Source: Stichopus chloronotus
Taxonomy: Eukaryota > Echinodermata > Holothuroidea > Aspidochirotida > Stichopodidae
Length of the DNA: 64,000 nucleotides
NCBI GenBank assembly: GCA_021234535.1
Contig: CM037832.1
Location: 2,486,359 to 2,550,358, forward strand
Direction of reading: 5' to 3'
Part shown: in pieces, positions 37,001-51,000 of the stretch
Layout of the letters: each line of letters starts with the position of its first letter
Numbering within the stretch: the stretch's first letter is position 1
The notes under the pieces: generated by a model
Database searches by the model: none
What the model was told of the DNA's origin: nothing
What the model saw: only the letters and a program-made list of their open reading frames with translations
Position numbers and translations under genes: made by a program

Positions 37001-40000
37001 CTATTTTATCCCAGTGGATCAGATGTACATATTAAGAAAAGATCTTTCAAATTGATTCACTGCTTACTGTATTTTATTTCTTTGTAGAGTAAGGAAAATA
37101 ATAATAAAATGATCTTTTAAACAAAAAGACATACCTGATTCTTTTGAACTCATTTGCACTTAATTCTGTAGTCTGAGAAATCAGCCCACCTTGTCTGTAG
37201 GTACTTTTGTGGAGGATCATTTTGTGATAATATATACTTGATTGTGGCCCTTTGAAAATAAGAGTACCATATTTAATCTTAGTGATTACTCCCACTCTAA
37301 TAAATCCCTCACTTGACCTTTTTTATATCACATTGAATGAAGTGAAATAGTGAATTCATGAGAGAACAGTAACATGAAATCTTCTTACCTTGTTCACAAG
37401 AATTCTGTTTAAGCCATTTATGTAGTGCCACAAATGGTGTTTATGTAAGTTTGTTAATGTCACTCTTGTTTAGTATTTCATACACTGGCGGTTCATGAGT
37501 GTTTTTTTTTTTAAATTACATATGGATCAACAATCTCATAGATCGTTAGCCTATCCAAATATCCTAATGTGAAACTCTAAAACCAACCAAAGAAATTTGA
37601 CTCTACAGCCCCCATCACAAAAATTTCATGCCACTGGGTATTTATTAATGTATAGTTGGTATGCAACAATGGTCAGCTCTTGATTGTGTATACAGTGCCC
37701 TGGGTGGAGTTGACAAACATTTTTTTGTGCTGCCATGATTCTGTCCTCAGCATGTTGTTTACTGAAGACCGAATGTATTTGTCTGCTTGCTTCAATCCAG
37801 CTTTTGGAGGTTAATATCGTTACGACCATTTGCAAACGTGCTAGATGCCATTCAAGACAAAGTTGTGACCCTCTCCACCCTTTTTCTGCATCCTTCCCCC
37901 CCCTAGCACCCTTCATGCCCTGATTTGCTCTTATTTTCCAGACTCCACTTTAGCTGATGGACTTGCTGTTAATGCCAGGAAAAAATGAGCAAAGATACAA
38001 ATTCTCAATTTAAAAATATTCAAATGTATTTGAATTCAAAACTCACAGCTGGGACTTGCATAACAAAGTCAAAAGAAGAAAAACTGACAATTGGTATTTG
38101 AATATTGATGAAGTTCATGGGAGTCATCACAGGCATATCGTAGCACCTTGGAATACTTCAATGTATAATGGAAGCTGCACACTGGCTCCTATGAAGTTGT
38201 GCTCTTGAAAGATTGTGCTGGGTGGTATTGGAATGCCACATGCACACTTCACTGGCAAGTGATTTCTCAACGGACACAGGATCCTTCAGCCACCATCGGT
38301 TTGCATTCACCGATTTCAATCTTTGTGAATCACAAAGACTGAGCTAACCTACTTCCAGTGAAATTTTGGGATTAACAAAACTTTGCATAGCCTAGTCTAC
38401 CAGAAACCAATCTGCTGCGATGGCATGGAAGTTATGTATGGTAACACTTTGATGAAAGTTCCAGTGGTAATGTGATTGATCAGCCTTTTCTCTGTACAGC
38501 AGCCAGCAGGTGCCTGTCACTGGGGCAGATCAAGATATTTGTCTTGGGGGGTGGTGCACTAGATCCGCACATTGGGGAGAATGTCTTTTATCTGAAGGAT
38601 TTAGTATAAAGCCTCTAAATTCAAAGGGTCCCACATTAACCAATCAGAACCTTCAAACTTTAATCAGCACTGTAATAGTAGCTTTTTTCACTAGTAACCT
38701 GATCCATAATGGAACTGTCCCTCTTAAAGTCTGTTACACGTTCATTCTCTGCTCGATGACGTATTAATCACCTCAGGGAGAAAATAAGGCACATTGCAGC
38801 CTTACCATCTAAGACAGTGATTTGAGGACAGTTTCTGCTCTCACAGTTATTTGAGGAGCTTTCTGCTCAATGGAGCATTTACTAATTAATTATTTCTGCA
38901 TTGTGGGCAACGTGAATGCCAGACCACTGGATGGCACAGATCAGGTGACAAGTTTGACATCTGACCATACCACCACACCACCTTATCTCTGATGTTATGA
39001 GGTATGTAGAAATTTTTAGAAGAACAGACACTGCTTGCCAAAATAACGACCAGGATCCTACTGTACCTAAAGTGAAAAACGACACAACTGCTGTGTGAAT
39101 ACATTATGTCAGTTTGCCAAATTTCGATTACAATACACAGTAAATAATTCAAAATGGAATTTTCTCGGGAGGTAATGTAAACGAGTAGGTATATGTGGTT
39201 GTTTGCAGTAGACTAGTAAGGTCCCGCCACACAAATGTGATGTACAGTAGCACTGTGAAAATGTTTATCGTCAAATAATCCGTCCACCTTTGGTCTGTTA
39301 CCCACCCAATCCCAAGTTTTTCTGGAACTGATGAAAACACTTTTTACTAGTCATCAGAAGCTCAAGCAATATAGTACAGACTAAAATGTCTGACATGATA
39401 TACCATAATGCCAGATTAATGACGTAATCAGAAGACATTCTTATCTCACCAGAATATGGTTAAATTGATCAGATCTCTAAGATCTGAGTTGCACAATGTG
39501 AAAAAGAATGTTTTAACCTATGGACTGCCGCATATTGTTACTGAAAGATAACATACGCTTCAATCAATGAACTTCATGCTACACCTGATATGACCTTTGA
39601 AAATCAAAATTCTACACCGTCAGTTTTCGATGTGCTGGTCGTGTTTCTCCCCTCAGTCTGTTATCAAACAGTTAAAGCAATAAAATATGGATTTACAAAA
39701 TAAGATGAAAAGCTGGATTCAGGTTTGCAAATGTAAAAGTGTAAGCGCAGATGCATTCGCTGTAAAAAAAAAAAAAAAAATCGTCCAATGTGAATATGCT
39801 ATTCAAAGTCAAACAACAACTTACATTCTGCTATGACTTCACCCTGCTATCAATAAGGGAGACCTAAAGAAGAATGTAATCACAGCCTGAAAGATTTACA
39901 CATCACAGCCAAAAGAAAGCATCACAAGTACAGACCCTGGAGCTCCTGTGGCAATAATTTTTGATTAGGAAGGCTGGCTGGGTGACTTGGATCCGCTATT

Positions 40001-42056
40001 TCTTGATTTAACGTAAGGGGAAAAAAATGCATTTCTTCACATCATATGATATTAATTTGAATACAATGAAAGAACTTATAACATGGAATATTAAAAATGA
40101 TAGACAAAGTGGACACAGATTTAAAGGAATGTCTAAGCTATGGGACGGACTTTCACAAGCATATTGCACTCCCTTTAAAAAGCTGTTTGCCAAATTCATC
40201 AAGGTGATATAGTTTTGTTACTATAGAATGCTCAGGGACTACATATTGAATAGTCAAGAAATCTATACTGGAAAATATATAAAAGACTTAAATATAAATG
40301 ACCATCTGGAAAAGATCTTGTCTGATTAATATCCTGGAATATCATGAATACCACACTTTGAATTTTTATTATAAACATTAACTTCTACAGTTATATACAC
40401 ATACACCATCAACTCTGAAAACAAAAACATTCAATATGTATAGCTGGTTTTCAATTTTTGGTCACTTAAACCGGAAGTGACAACATTCCAGAGAAAAAAC
40501 ACTGCATCATCTAATTCCCCCCCCCCCCCTCCACCCATTGAATGCCTACATCTCCTCACCATGTCCCCCTGCCCTGACCTTAAATCCTCAAATCAAAAAG
40601 AAAGTGGGTATAATTCACAGAGGTTTCAACTCTCTGACACAGTAAAGTAATCATGTCAATGATGTAAATTTAGTATTTAAAGGTATAAATTTTGGTTTAA
40701 GGCCTCTGAGTTGCACAAAGGTTCCATGAAATCAAGATGTAATCTTTGGAAACTCAGACGAATGCCCTTACCCCATCTCCCTCTCACTCCCACCCCCCCC
40801 CCCCCCCTTTAGTCCAAAAGTATTGTGGGGAACATTGCTACAGTTGGTTCCTATATACCCTTATCATTTCAATTCTTGCTCTTTCTCTTATCATTCATCC
40901 AGCAGTTTGTTTTACAGGCATTCATGCAAGCTAACTAAAAAGCAGGGAAGCTCACCATGAAAACTGACCCTAAATACTGTGGTACATACAGTAGGATGAT
41001 TTATACTTGGAGCCTAAGGTGACCATCAGTTTCAATTGAAACATATTTAAAATCAACATGGGAGACATTTAAAATCTGCAGCATGTTGGTAATTCAGACT
41101 TAAAGCATTTTTGGTGCTATAAATGTTACTCCTATAGGACTTCAACTTTGGTATGTATATAATTATATAATTATGGATTGAACATGACCTGAGTAAGATT
41201 TTATACTTGCAGGGACTGTGGTCTGGTGACTCTGAAATGCCAGTGTTATGTACACCAATCAGAGACTATCCCCAACCCCCCCCCCCCCCAAAAAAAAGCA
41301 ATATTAAAACTTCAAGTGAGACAGGTATCAGTCATGTTCACACTTTCTTTCTTTCATGCTTAGCAGTTCTAAAAACGATACATATCTGAGGCTGAGAGGA
41401 CAGAGATGCATTTTAGTACCACTGCATCTAAACCTTTCAGGGACATTTTTTCCTACCACTTAATTCCATAAAAGAAAGGCAAATGCAACTGAACACTTCT
41501 GGAAAATTTAAAACTGACCTAAGAAGAATTTCATGCGCAATGCTGTGGTTAGCCATTGACAGGGGCTGACCCACGATGGAGTAATTACTTGACAATAATT
41601 GGTATCGGTAAAAACCTCTTTTGCATCAGCTAACAGCAGCACTGTTAATACAACAATCTGATCCAAAATGACTGCATTGTACAGTCATGTACTTTTTCAT
41701 GAACATTTTACTGACTTATTGTATTACTTTTCAAAAAAGAGACCAAGAGCCTGCCTAGAAATTCAACATCCATAATTTTGAATATATCAAGACCTCAGTG
41801 AAATATTTCCCACATTAAACATGACAGAAGCACAGTGAGGCATTGTGGGTACCAAGTGGGGGGCAAAACTCCCAACATCTCAATTTGTTTGGGCATCCCT
41901 CATCCAACTTTACTTCTGTGGGTTCATTTTCCTTGCTTGCTCTACAGATGTCTTTCATACCACATAAATTTCAGGACAGTTGACATGTTAGAGTTGTTTC
42001 TCATTGCTTGAGGAAAGAGGAAAGGTAAAAGGTAAAACCTTACGACGCACATCACA
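37001..42056. other. Intergenic region between convergent Acinus and CEP89
   Basis: No gene recognised. Holds poly-C runs at 40517, 40793 and 41276 and an A run near 39763. The left part may still belong to the Acinus 3' UTR and the last few hundred bases to the CEP89 3' UTR. Confidence 0.45.
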
Positions 42057-45000
42057 TCAGCTCTCGCTGTCAGAGGACAAGAGACCTCTGTTATCAGAAT
42101 CAGATCCAAAAGCACCATTTTGTTGCCCCCTCAGGGTCGATGGCCTCAGAGATCTAGAAAGTTTGGCCTGCATCCGCTGATTGTCAGAGGTTGCGCTCTG
42201 CCAGACCATCTCCAGTTGTTCTTCCACTCTCCTGAGGAACAGATGAGCAAGGAAAACTCAGTTGAAGGATGACGTAAGACGCAAGGCAGAAAAGTGGAAG
42301 GTGATGAGTGTATGGAAACAAATTATATGGAAGAAACTTTTTGAGGTATGATTCAATAGCCATGATTGTTTGGTAAAATTAGTGGATGATCATATCCATT
42401 GGTGTAATTCAGAGATGGCCAACCTTTTGAATCAGGGGCCACATTACCACTTTTGATCTTTGTGGCAGGCCATACAGGTTATGAGCCTGCAGTCTGTCAT
42501 CCTTCCCTCTTTACTACCTGTACTGTCAGAAAAATGTCACAGCCCACAAACATGTAACAACTAACAAAATATATGCATGCAGGCATGTTTACAGCGAGAA
42601 GAATGCCAATGAACAATTGGGACTCTCTGTATACAGAGAGAGTGTAACATTTTACAACAAAATATGAGTTATCAAAAGCTTCAATATGGATAACATCTTT
42701 AATACTTTTCCTCTTCTTCATTTTCCTTATTTTCTTTAAATTTATTTCTGTTTGTAAGTGGATTTGAGTGCCACATGAAGTCTCTCCACAGGTTGCATTT
42801 GGCAAGCAGACCACAGGCTGACCTGCCCCAGTATAGATGGTTCAACTTCAAGTTGTCAAAGACATTTCTCAGGACATAACTCAATACATGTAGGAAGAAA
42901 GTTGGAATCAGTCTTACTGGTAATGCTTAATATACTAAAATTAAATTAAACACAGTGAACGTGTCTTTGTGAAATTGTGCACAATGCATGTGTTTCTGCT
43001 CAAACTACATTATAGCACCTGTCCTCAGTTTATCTTCTTTCCTTAACTCATCAGTTACATTCTTCACTTTAGTTCCTTCAGTGACAGTCACAAGAGCAGT
43101 TTTTGTGGTACAGCTTCTTGCTTCTTCACTTCCATCTGTGAATTACTTGGACACCTCCAGACCTATTGGTCTCACCTCTTGCCTCGGGTCATTAAGCACC
43201 ACCAGCCTTACCAATCCCAACTCTTGCGTTTTGTCATTTAGCTCCACCAGACCTACTGAGTGTCACCTCTTTGTCTCTTTATCACTACCGTACCTTAACT
43301 TACTGGTCTCACCTATCTCTTCTAATTTAGCACCACCAGACCAGGTGGTCTTACCTCTTATCTCTGGTCATATCATCGAGTTCTCCTTGTTTCTCCTTCA
43401 CGATCTGCTGGAGGTGCCTGATCTCTCGTTCGTACTGCCTGACATGGCTGGCAAAGTTGCTATCCTGGTTTAACATCTCCTGGGACATGTTCTCAAGCTT
43501 CTCCTGCGCTCTGTGTTTGTAAAGCTTTCATCAAAATCAAAGAAGGTGTTTATAAAATATTAACACAAGATGGACACCCTCGTCCTTCATATTAACTTCC
43601 AACAAATTCCCAAGCCGCTTTCATAAATGTTCCTCTTACTTTTTGATACAGAGCACAGACCATCGATGATTGGTACTTTTAATAGCAAAACAATTCAAAA
43701 CTTAATCAAAAACTGTAAGTGAAACAATGTTGGTATAGTACAGTTCATTCTGATAATGAGATACCCTTACCTTTAACTTCTCCTCCATTTTACCAACATA
43801 AATGTTCCCCTGCATCATCTTGTTCACTGTCTTCTCTTTCTCTTGGGCCTGCGCTTTTGCCTGCGGTTATGACAAAAATGAAACTAGAATGTCTTTGTGT
43901 GAAGTTTTGAATACCCTTGAAGGGACTTGGGTAATCACCATACATGACAAGACATAATGAATCGAAGCCACTAAAAAACCTGTTCTCTCCTTAACCGGTG
44001 AGAACACCTTCTCTCTTTCCTCAATTACACTTTTGCCTAAGGGCATGTCAGCTAAGAATTCTGTTTGAAATACAGCTCAAGAGAACCAAGGCATTTTGAT
44101 GTCAACAGGTCAGTCACCATGTTCTTGTTTGTTTGCTGCCTGAGTGGGATAGAATAACCGTGAGGTGATAAAAATGACTGAAGTCAGTGAAGTCGGTTAT
44201 AAGATATACCTCACTGGTCCTTTGTCTTATTGAGGTATTCAGTATGAAGTACTGTAGAACAGAGACAAGTAGACATCTCAAAGGGACTGACGACTAGCGA
44301 GGTGATAAAAATGACTGAAGATTAAGAGGTTGGTAACAAGGCGTAACTCACTAGTCCTTTGTCTTTTACAGTGAGGTATTCAACATGAAGTACTGGAGAA
44401 CGGAGACAGTGACAAGTAGACATCTCAAAGTCACTAATTTTGCAAAGTCAAACCCTGCCAGATTTCATGTTTGCCAAACAGAGTACTAACATATTGGCTG
44501 CAATGTAGGTTTGTAGTTGACAGCCTGCAAATGAACTTTCTCAACTTGGGATAACTGTGTATTGTTACACAACATATCGTTATATCATGACATAATCTGC
44601 TGACAACAATATGACAGAAACAAACTAATTACTATTTTAATAAGAACATGAAAGCTCTCTCATAAATATCAGACTTTTATCTGGCATGCTTTCAAGCGGC
44701 TAATGAGGTCAGACTACGCCAGTGTGACTAACCATCTTTGCATATGTGTCCCTCTCTGCTGCAGTCTTTTCAGCGATTTCCAAGACCTGGTTGAGATGGA
44801 GATTGGCTTGCTGCTCTCTGGCGAGAGCCGAGTCCACTTCCTGCTGGAGTAACAACGCCTTCTGGTGGGCCTTCCTTTAATGGAAGAACAAAAGAGAGAA
44901 CAATTCCGATTTTTTTCTATGCCATAATTCAATTCTCAATGGACAAGAAAAGATTGCTACCATATTCTCATCACAAAAAAAAACTTTTGCTGACAGTATT

Positions 45001-48000
45001 ATCACATTTACACAGTTTTACACAAAGTTACACAGTTTGCCAACACATGGAAGTAAATATATGTAGCACATAATATCACATATGAAAGAAAAAAAAACAT
45101 ATTTATCTACCTAGGAGAAATCGTAGCGAAATCGTCTGTTGCGAAACAAATTATACAAAAGGGATTGCACAAAAGTTTTCCAACCTGTGGAGCAACAGGT
45201 TTTTAAGTAGTAAACACTACACAGGCATTAAATCATTCACTTACTTCTGGGCTTTTTGAAGTGCTTTGACTTTAATTTCCAGTTGGGAATTTTCTGCCCT
45301 TTGGTCAGTGATTTGAATGGCAAGGTTCTCTTTTTCTGTCTGGACAGAGTCGAGTTTACTCTTCAGGTTCTCCATCTCTGTGGAATGCTGCCTCTCGGCA
45401 TCAGTCTGAGATCTGAAGCAAGAAGAGAACAATCATAGTGGGGGAACATTAACTGGTTTATCAACAACATTGGAAGAATTTTGAGTTTTCCTTATACCTT
45501 GATCAGGTTAACCTCTACTTAACCTCTCACAACATATTGTAGAGGAACACCGTGGACAATTCCAGTAGCAAGTCACAAGTACACTACATTGTTTCTAATT
45601 TGATTCATTTATTTATGTATTCATATGCAACACATGAATTCTTCATAGTTCATCATTACAGTGGCATAACATCAGCTTGGTAGGCAATTTTCCCATCAAA
45701 ATTCCTTTCCCTTTTATTAAATTTAAACTGAAAAGTTACTTCTGTGGTACATTTCTAATGACATGTAATTGTGACTAGTCCCCTCTTCAATACATCACAT
45801 AGCAGTCACTACGAATGTTGACATCTATAAAAGCTTAGATAGTTGAACCCATCACGGGTACCTGTGTCCTAATTGCTGCTGATGGGTCCCATCGGTTTCT
45901 TTAAATGCTTGAGTCAAGTACGTATATCACTCACCGCTGATCTTTAAGTAAAAGGTTTAATAATGTCAACCTATCAATGCAATCAATGCTGTATTAGGAG
46001 CAGCAACAAGATATTACAATTGCTTAAGATGAATATGCTAAAAGAAGAGATTTACTTTTGATCTCTTTGAAGGTGCATCATGATTCAACCATTATCTATG
46101 ACTACCATCTTATTATTGATAGTGATTCAACCATTATCTATGACAACCGTCTTATTATTTATACTGATTCAACCATTACCTATGATTACCATCTTAATAT
46201 TGCTACCAACCCAACCATTATCCATGACAACAATCTTATTATTGATAGTGATTCAACCATTATCTATGACAAGCGTCTTATCATTGATACTGATTCAACC
46301 ATTACCTATGATTACCATCTTAATATTGCTACCGACCCAACCATTATCCATGACAACCGTCTTATTATTGATTGTGATTCAACCATTATCTATGCCAACC
46401 GTCTTATTATTGATACTGATTCAACCATTACCTATGATTACCATCTTAATATTGCTACCGACCCAACCATTATCCATGACAACCGTCTTATTATTGATAG
46501 TGATTCAACCATTATCTATGACAACCGTCTCATTATTGATACTGATTCAACCATTACCTATGACTACCATCTTAATATTGCTACTGACCCAACCATTATC
46601 CATGACAACCATCTTACTATTGATAGTGATTCAACCATTATCTATGACAACTGTCTTATTATTGATACTGATTCAACCATTATATATGACTACCATCTTA
46701 TTATTGGTACTGACTTAACCATTATCCATGACAACAGTGTTATTATTGATACTGATTCAACAACTATCTAGTACTACCATCTTATTTTTGATAATGACTC
46801 AACCATTATCCATGACAACAGTCTTACTATTGATACTGATTCAACAACTACCTAGGACTACCATCTTATTATTGATACTGATTCAACCATTTACTATGAC
46901 TACCGTCATATTCTTGAAACTTTGGGGTCACCAAAGTAATCAGAGCATGGCAGACATCCCTTTGTCTTGCATCCACTTGTTGAATGCTGTGAAATCCTCC
47001 ACCAAAGGAAAAAAACTGCAGTTTCTTCACTCCAAAGCAGGAAATGTAAGGGGACTTAAGACAGAATGGCAAATATAAATACATGCTGAATGGTTATAGC
47101 ATGTTACCTTTGCATTTTGGACATGGCATCATAATGTTGATCCATCGGTAACTTCTGGCTGCTCTCGCTGACCAGTTTGTCATATTTCTCTTGCAGCGAG
47201 TCGTTCTGAGATTTCAATTTCTTCACCTCCTCCTCCATCCTGGCCTTCTCTGTGTCTATGGCAGCGAGATGACCTTTCAACTTGGCGACTGTTTGAAAAC
47301 CAAGAGTACATCTGTCAGAGTGGCTAGCAGAAGATTGAAACTATTTAACTACAACAATCGTGCAAAGTGTCATGGATGACCATGCCTTGCCCTTGAACAG
47401 TTGCTTACAATCATGATGTGAATGATGTTGCATTCACCCCAATTCAATGACACACAGGCAGTATGACATATTGATCTTCAACTTCTAGGACCACTTTATG
47501 CAGCATGTATTTGATTTTTATTGCCAAAAGTCTGGCTGGCATAGACAACACGTAAAACTGATATTTCATTCTTGTCTTTCCTTGTTTCTTCTTTCTTTCT
47601 TTCTTTTTTTTTGGGGGGGGGGGATGAAATTGTAAAGTGCAGATACTTTAGTTGTTTGTCTGGACATTAACCTAAGCCACTTCTTTGCAAGCATCTTAAT
47701 ATTCTACTAATCAATGTTTTGCTAGAAGACCAGGTACTTGCAAATGACACCTAAAATTCTTTTTATGCAGTTTGTCTTCAGTGTGCAGTAAAGAGCCTTA
47801 AAACTAGGGGGAGGAGGGGAGTAATCCCAACACTTCTCAGAGAGGTTTTTCTTTTTACAATTGTCTGAAACTGCAGCTAAGCAATAGATTCCTCTGGGGG
47901 TGGGTACACAGGCACACATTTTTGAGAAACTGAAAATTAAATAGTTCCCCCAGTCCTCTATGATATCAACTCAAGCAAGCACTGTGTTGGTTTCATTTTT

Positions 48001-51000
48001 TTTCTTCTATTCACTTCAATACCTAAGATTTTGTTAACTGTGCATTTATGCGCAAAAGTTTTGGGCCCACCCTGATATTTTCGTATTTAGTCCTGATGTA
48101 CCCATCATGTCCCTACAGCCCCCTCCTGCTCTATCTGCATCTCCTTTCATCCCCTCAACTTCCTGGAACCTGGTCTTGCCATTGAGAGACTTCAAAGATT
48201 ATGAAATGAAACTGAACAGCCTGAGTTTGGAGAAACAATTCCCTCAGCGGATAGGAAACAGCCTTTTTCAAATTTCAAATATTTCCACTTGTGATGAAAG
48301 AAAAAATATCAACTTTTAAAATCTGTCCTATTTTTGTCAATTAAATGTTTTATGTAAGGTTGGACTTTTTCTTTCATCTGTCAGGACATTTAACATGGCC
48401 TATTCTGTCAAGAGGTCCTTGCTTTCTTGCTCCCCCTTCCCCCAGTTTATTCGTCCTTCTAGATCTGGTATTTGTACTGAAAATTGGAGAACAGTATGAA
48501 AACTGGTTGGATTAGACGACAATTTAGTGGCATTTAAAATCATGCCCACCCCGTCCTCCCCTCAGTTACATCTTATCCCAAAAGTTCTCCCTTCTTTCCT
48601 CACTTAGACTTTCCATGCTGGTGTTGTCCATGAACTTCTGATTAAGCTAACTCAGAACACATGATTTCCTGTTTCAACAGGGAAATGGAAGCAACAAGGG
48701 GGTGATGCAAATGAGAGAAGGGGGAAACAAGAGGGTTAAGGGAAAGGGGTAACTTTTCTTGGTGGCTAAGGAATCAGTGCCTTACCTTCCAAACTGTGGT
48801 TCGTCTCCGATGACTTCAACTTATCTTGATTAATGTCCAGTTGTTCCAGAACTACTTGGTTTTCTTCCAACACAAGTTGAGCTTGCTCCTGAAGACGACG
48901 CCTGAAAAAAGTAATGAAAAGCCCCAAAACAGAGACGGTAAATTTTAATGCAAGTCTCATTTCGTTATTGCTGAATTTTGGAAGGCAGGCTTGGGAAGAA
49001 GAAAATGTGTTATTGCAAACATTCCCTGAAAATATGGTTTACATGAAGAAAATCTACCACAATCTTGTAAAAGAAACTTTTTTAATTGGTCGTCCTGGTG
49101 ACATGAATGATTAACCACCGAATCATGTAACAACACATTTCAACATACTGCTGTTCGCCATGAAGAAGTACTGTTGTTATTAAACCAGTCTTCACAGTTC
49201 TTGTAAACAAAAAAGATACATCTGATTTGCATATGAAGTTTAGGACAGAACCTCTGGTTATGAATGGTGCCACAGGAATCCATCCTTTAAAAAAAATTGT
49301 AACAAATTTGATTCCGTTTAAAATGTAAAATCAGAGAAATATAAATGAGAAAGAGAATATTAATGTAAAATTTGCATGAAAAGGTGCCAGTGTTGACCAA
49401 ATCTTTCGTTGCAATCATCATGAGCGTTTGAAGTTTCGGTTGTGAAAACATGAACTGCGATTTGGAATATCAGTTTGGATTTCTATTGGTCGTTCTTGAT
49501 TATACAGGGTTCATAGTCTTTCATGAAAACCAAATTCTGTGAGTTTCCCCCTTAATTTTTCCCCACGCAAATCTGGAAAAATCTGTGAAATATTTCTGCC
49601 ACACAAAATCCTCAAAACATGGTTCAGACACATTTTACTGCAGGAGGGAGTAACTTGAACAAATTTACGTTAGAATTCTCTGATATTTGCTATTTTTCAC
49701 AACTTCCACGAGTTTACCCCATCTGGAAAATGTATCCGTCATTTTCAAGATTTCCCTGATTTTCAGATGTGCTAGGAACCTCATTGTAATCCCATTACAG
49801 CTGAATTTATCTCAGAGATACTGCTAACAATGTGATAAGTTCCTTCTACCTTAAGCTTTTGAGGATCCTAAATGGAATCCCTTGCACTGACATGCAAAAA
49901 CTAAGAAAAAAGATACAATCATTCCTGGTTATTTTAGTTTTATGTGGTGTTGTTGAGTCCAAGAGGCCAATTACTGCAGAGTCCGACACTCTTACACATA
50001 CCACTCTGATGGAGTAATATATCCATTTCCTGTGCCCTTGGTGTCTTCCAGCTTGCGATGCAGCCTCTGGTTTTCTTTGACGACTCTCTCTGCCGATTCT
50101 TTCAGCTCCTCAAGGTCCTCCTGGCACTGCAGTACGATGCTCTCTTTTTCTCTCAGAACATCCTCATAGGCAACGATGAGAGGAGAGAGATATTTGGTGT
50201 CGGTCAGCCATCTTGGGGAGGCTCCTCTTGCAGGGAGACCAGGTGGGTCACCCTTCTGCGAAGGAGACGCCAAATCATCCATTGCATCAGTTTGCTAAAA
50301 GGTGTAGCCCTGATATTTTACACATTAGATGTAGAAAAGGTACAGGTTCACAAAATAGATGCAGTTACAACTTACAACTATTTTTGTTTGAAAAGGGCAA
50401 AGAGACTGTGATGATTAGCAATTGTTTGAGAACACAAACACTTGAGAAAGTAAACAGGATTTTTTTTTAAATTATAGGTAAGACTTTGAAAGATGAAAAT
50501 TGTCCTTGTCAGCAGTCAAAGGTTGATTTAAAACAAGAGCTATATGCTTTAAACTATTGGAAGAAAGTGGTGAACTCTTTCCACAGAGACAAAACAAAAC
50601 ACATCTGCTTGGAGAGTAGTGGCATTGCAAAGGCATCCAAGGGGGTGTTCTACTTCTTTGGGAAAGATATTAATATACATCAGTGATGAAAATCATCTAT
50701 CACTATTCACCTTGAGAGGGGAGCACTTGGCTTGATATCTGCTCATTTGAATGTTCAACTTGTGGATAATGTTTCTAAGGTCTTCATTTTCCGCCAAAAC
50801 CTCTTCAGCTTGCCCCTTGAGCTGCTCCACAAAAACAGCTGAAGAAAACAGAGAGAATACGAAACAGTGAGGAATGCCATTTCAATGGCTTCTCTATGAG
50901 AAGCTCTAAAGGATGCACTACTTCAGAAACAAGACTCACACAGAAATCAGAAAAGATGATCCAAGGTGGAAAAAAGGACTTGATGGCAATTTCGGTACAT

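Noticed and set aside
36545..37087. 180-codon plus-strand frame downstream of Acinus
   Set aside because: Lies in the probable 3' UTR, includes a poly-C run and tandem GTGACGTTCC repeats, with no homology I recognise.
42988..43473. 161-codon plus-strand open frame
   Set aside because: Overlaps CEP89 exon 17 on the opposite strand; the minus-strand reading is conserved and the plus reading is not.
46058..46771. 237-codon open frame, the longest single-exon frame other than Acinus exon 4
   Set aside because: It consists entirely of 42-bp minisatellite units, lies antisense in a CEP89 intron, and a second frame is open too, as expected for a stop-free repeat whose unit is a multiple of three.
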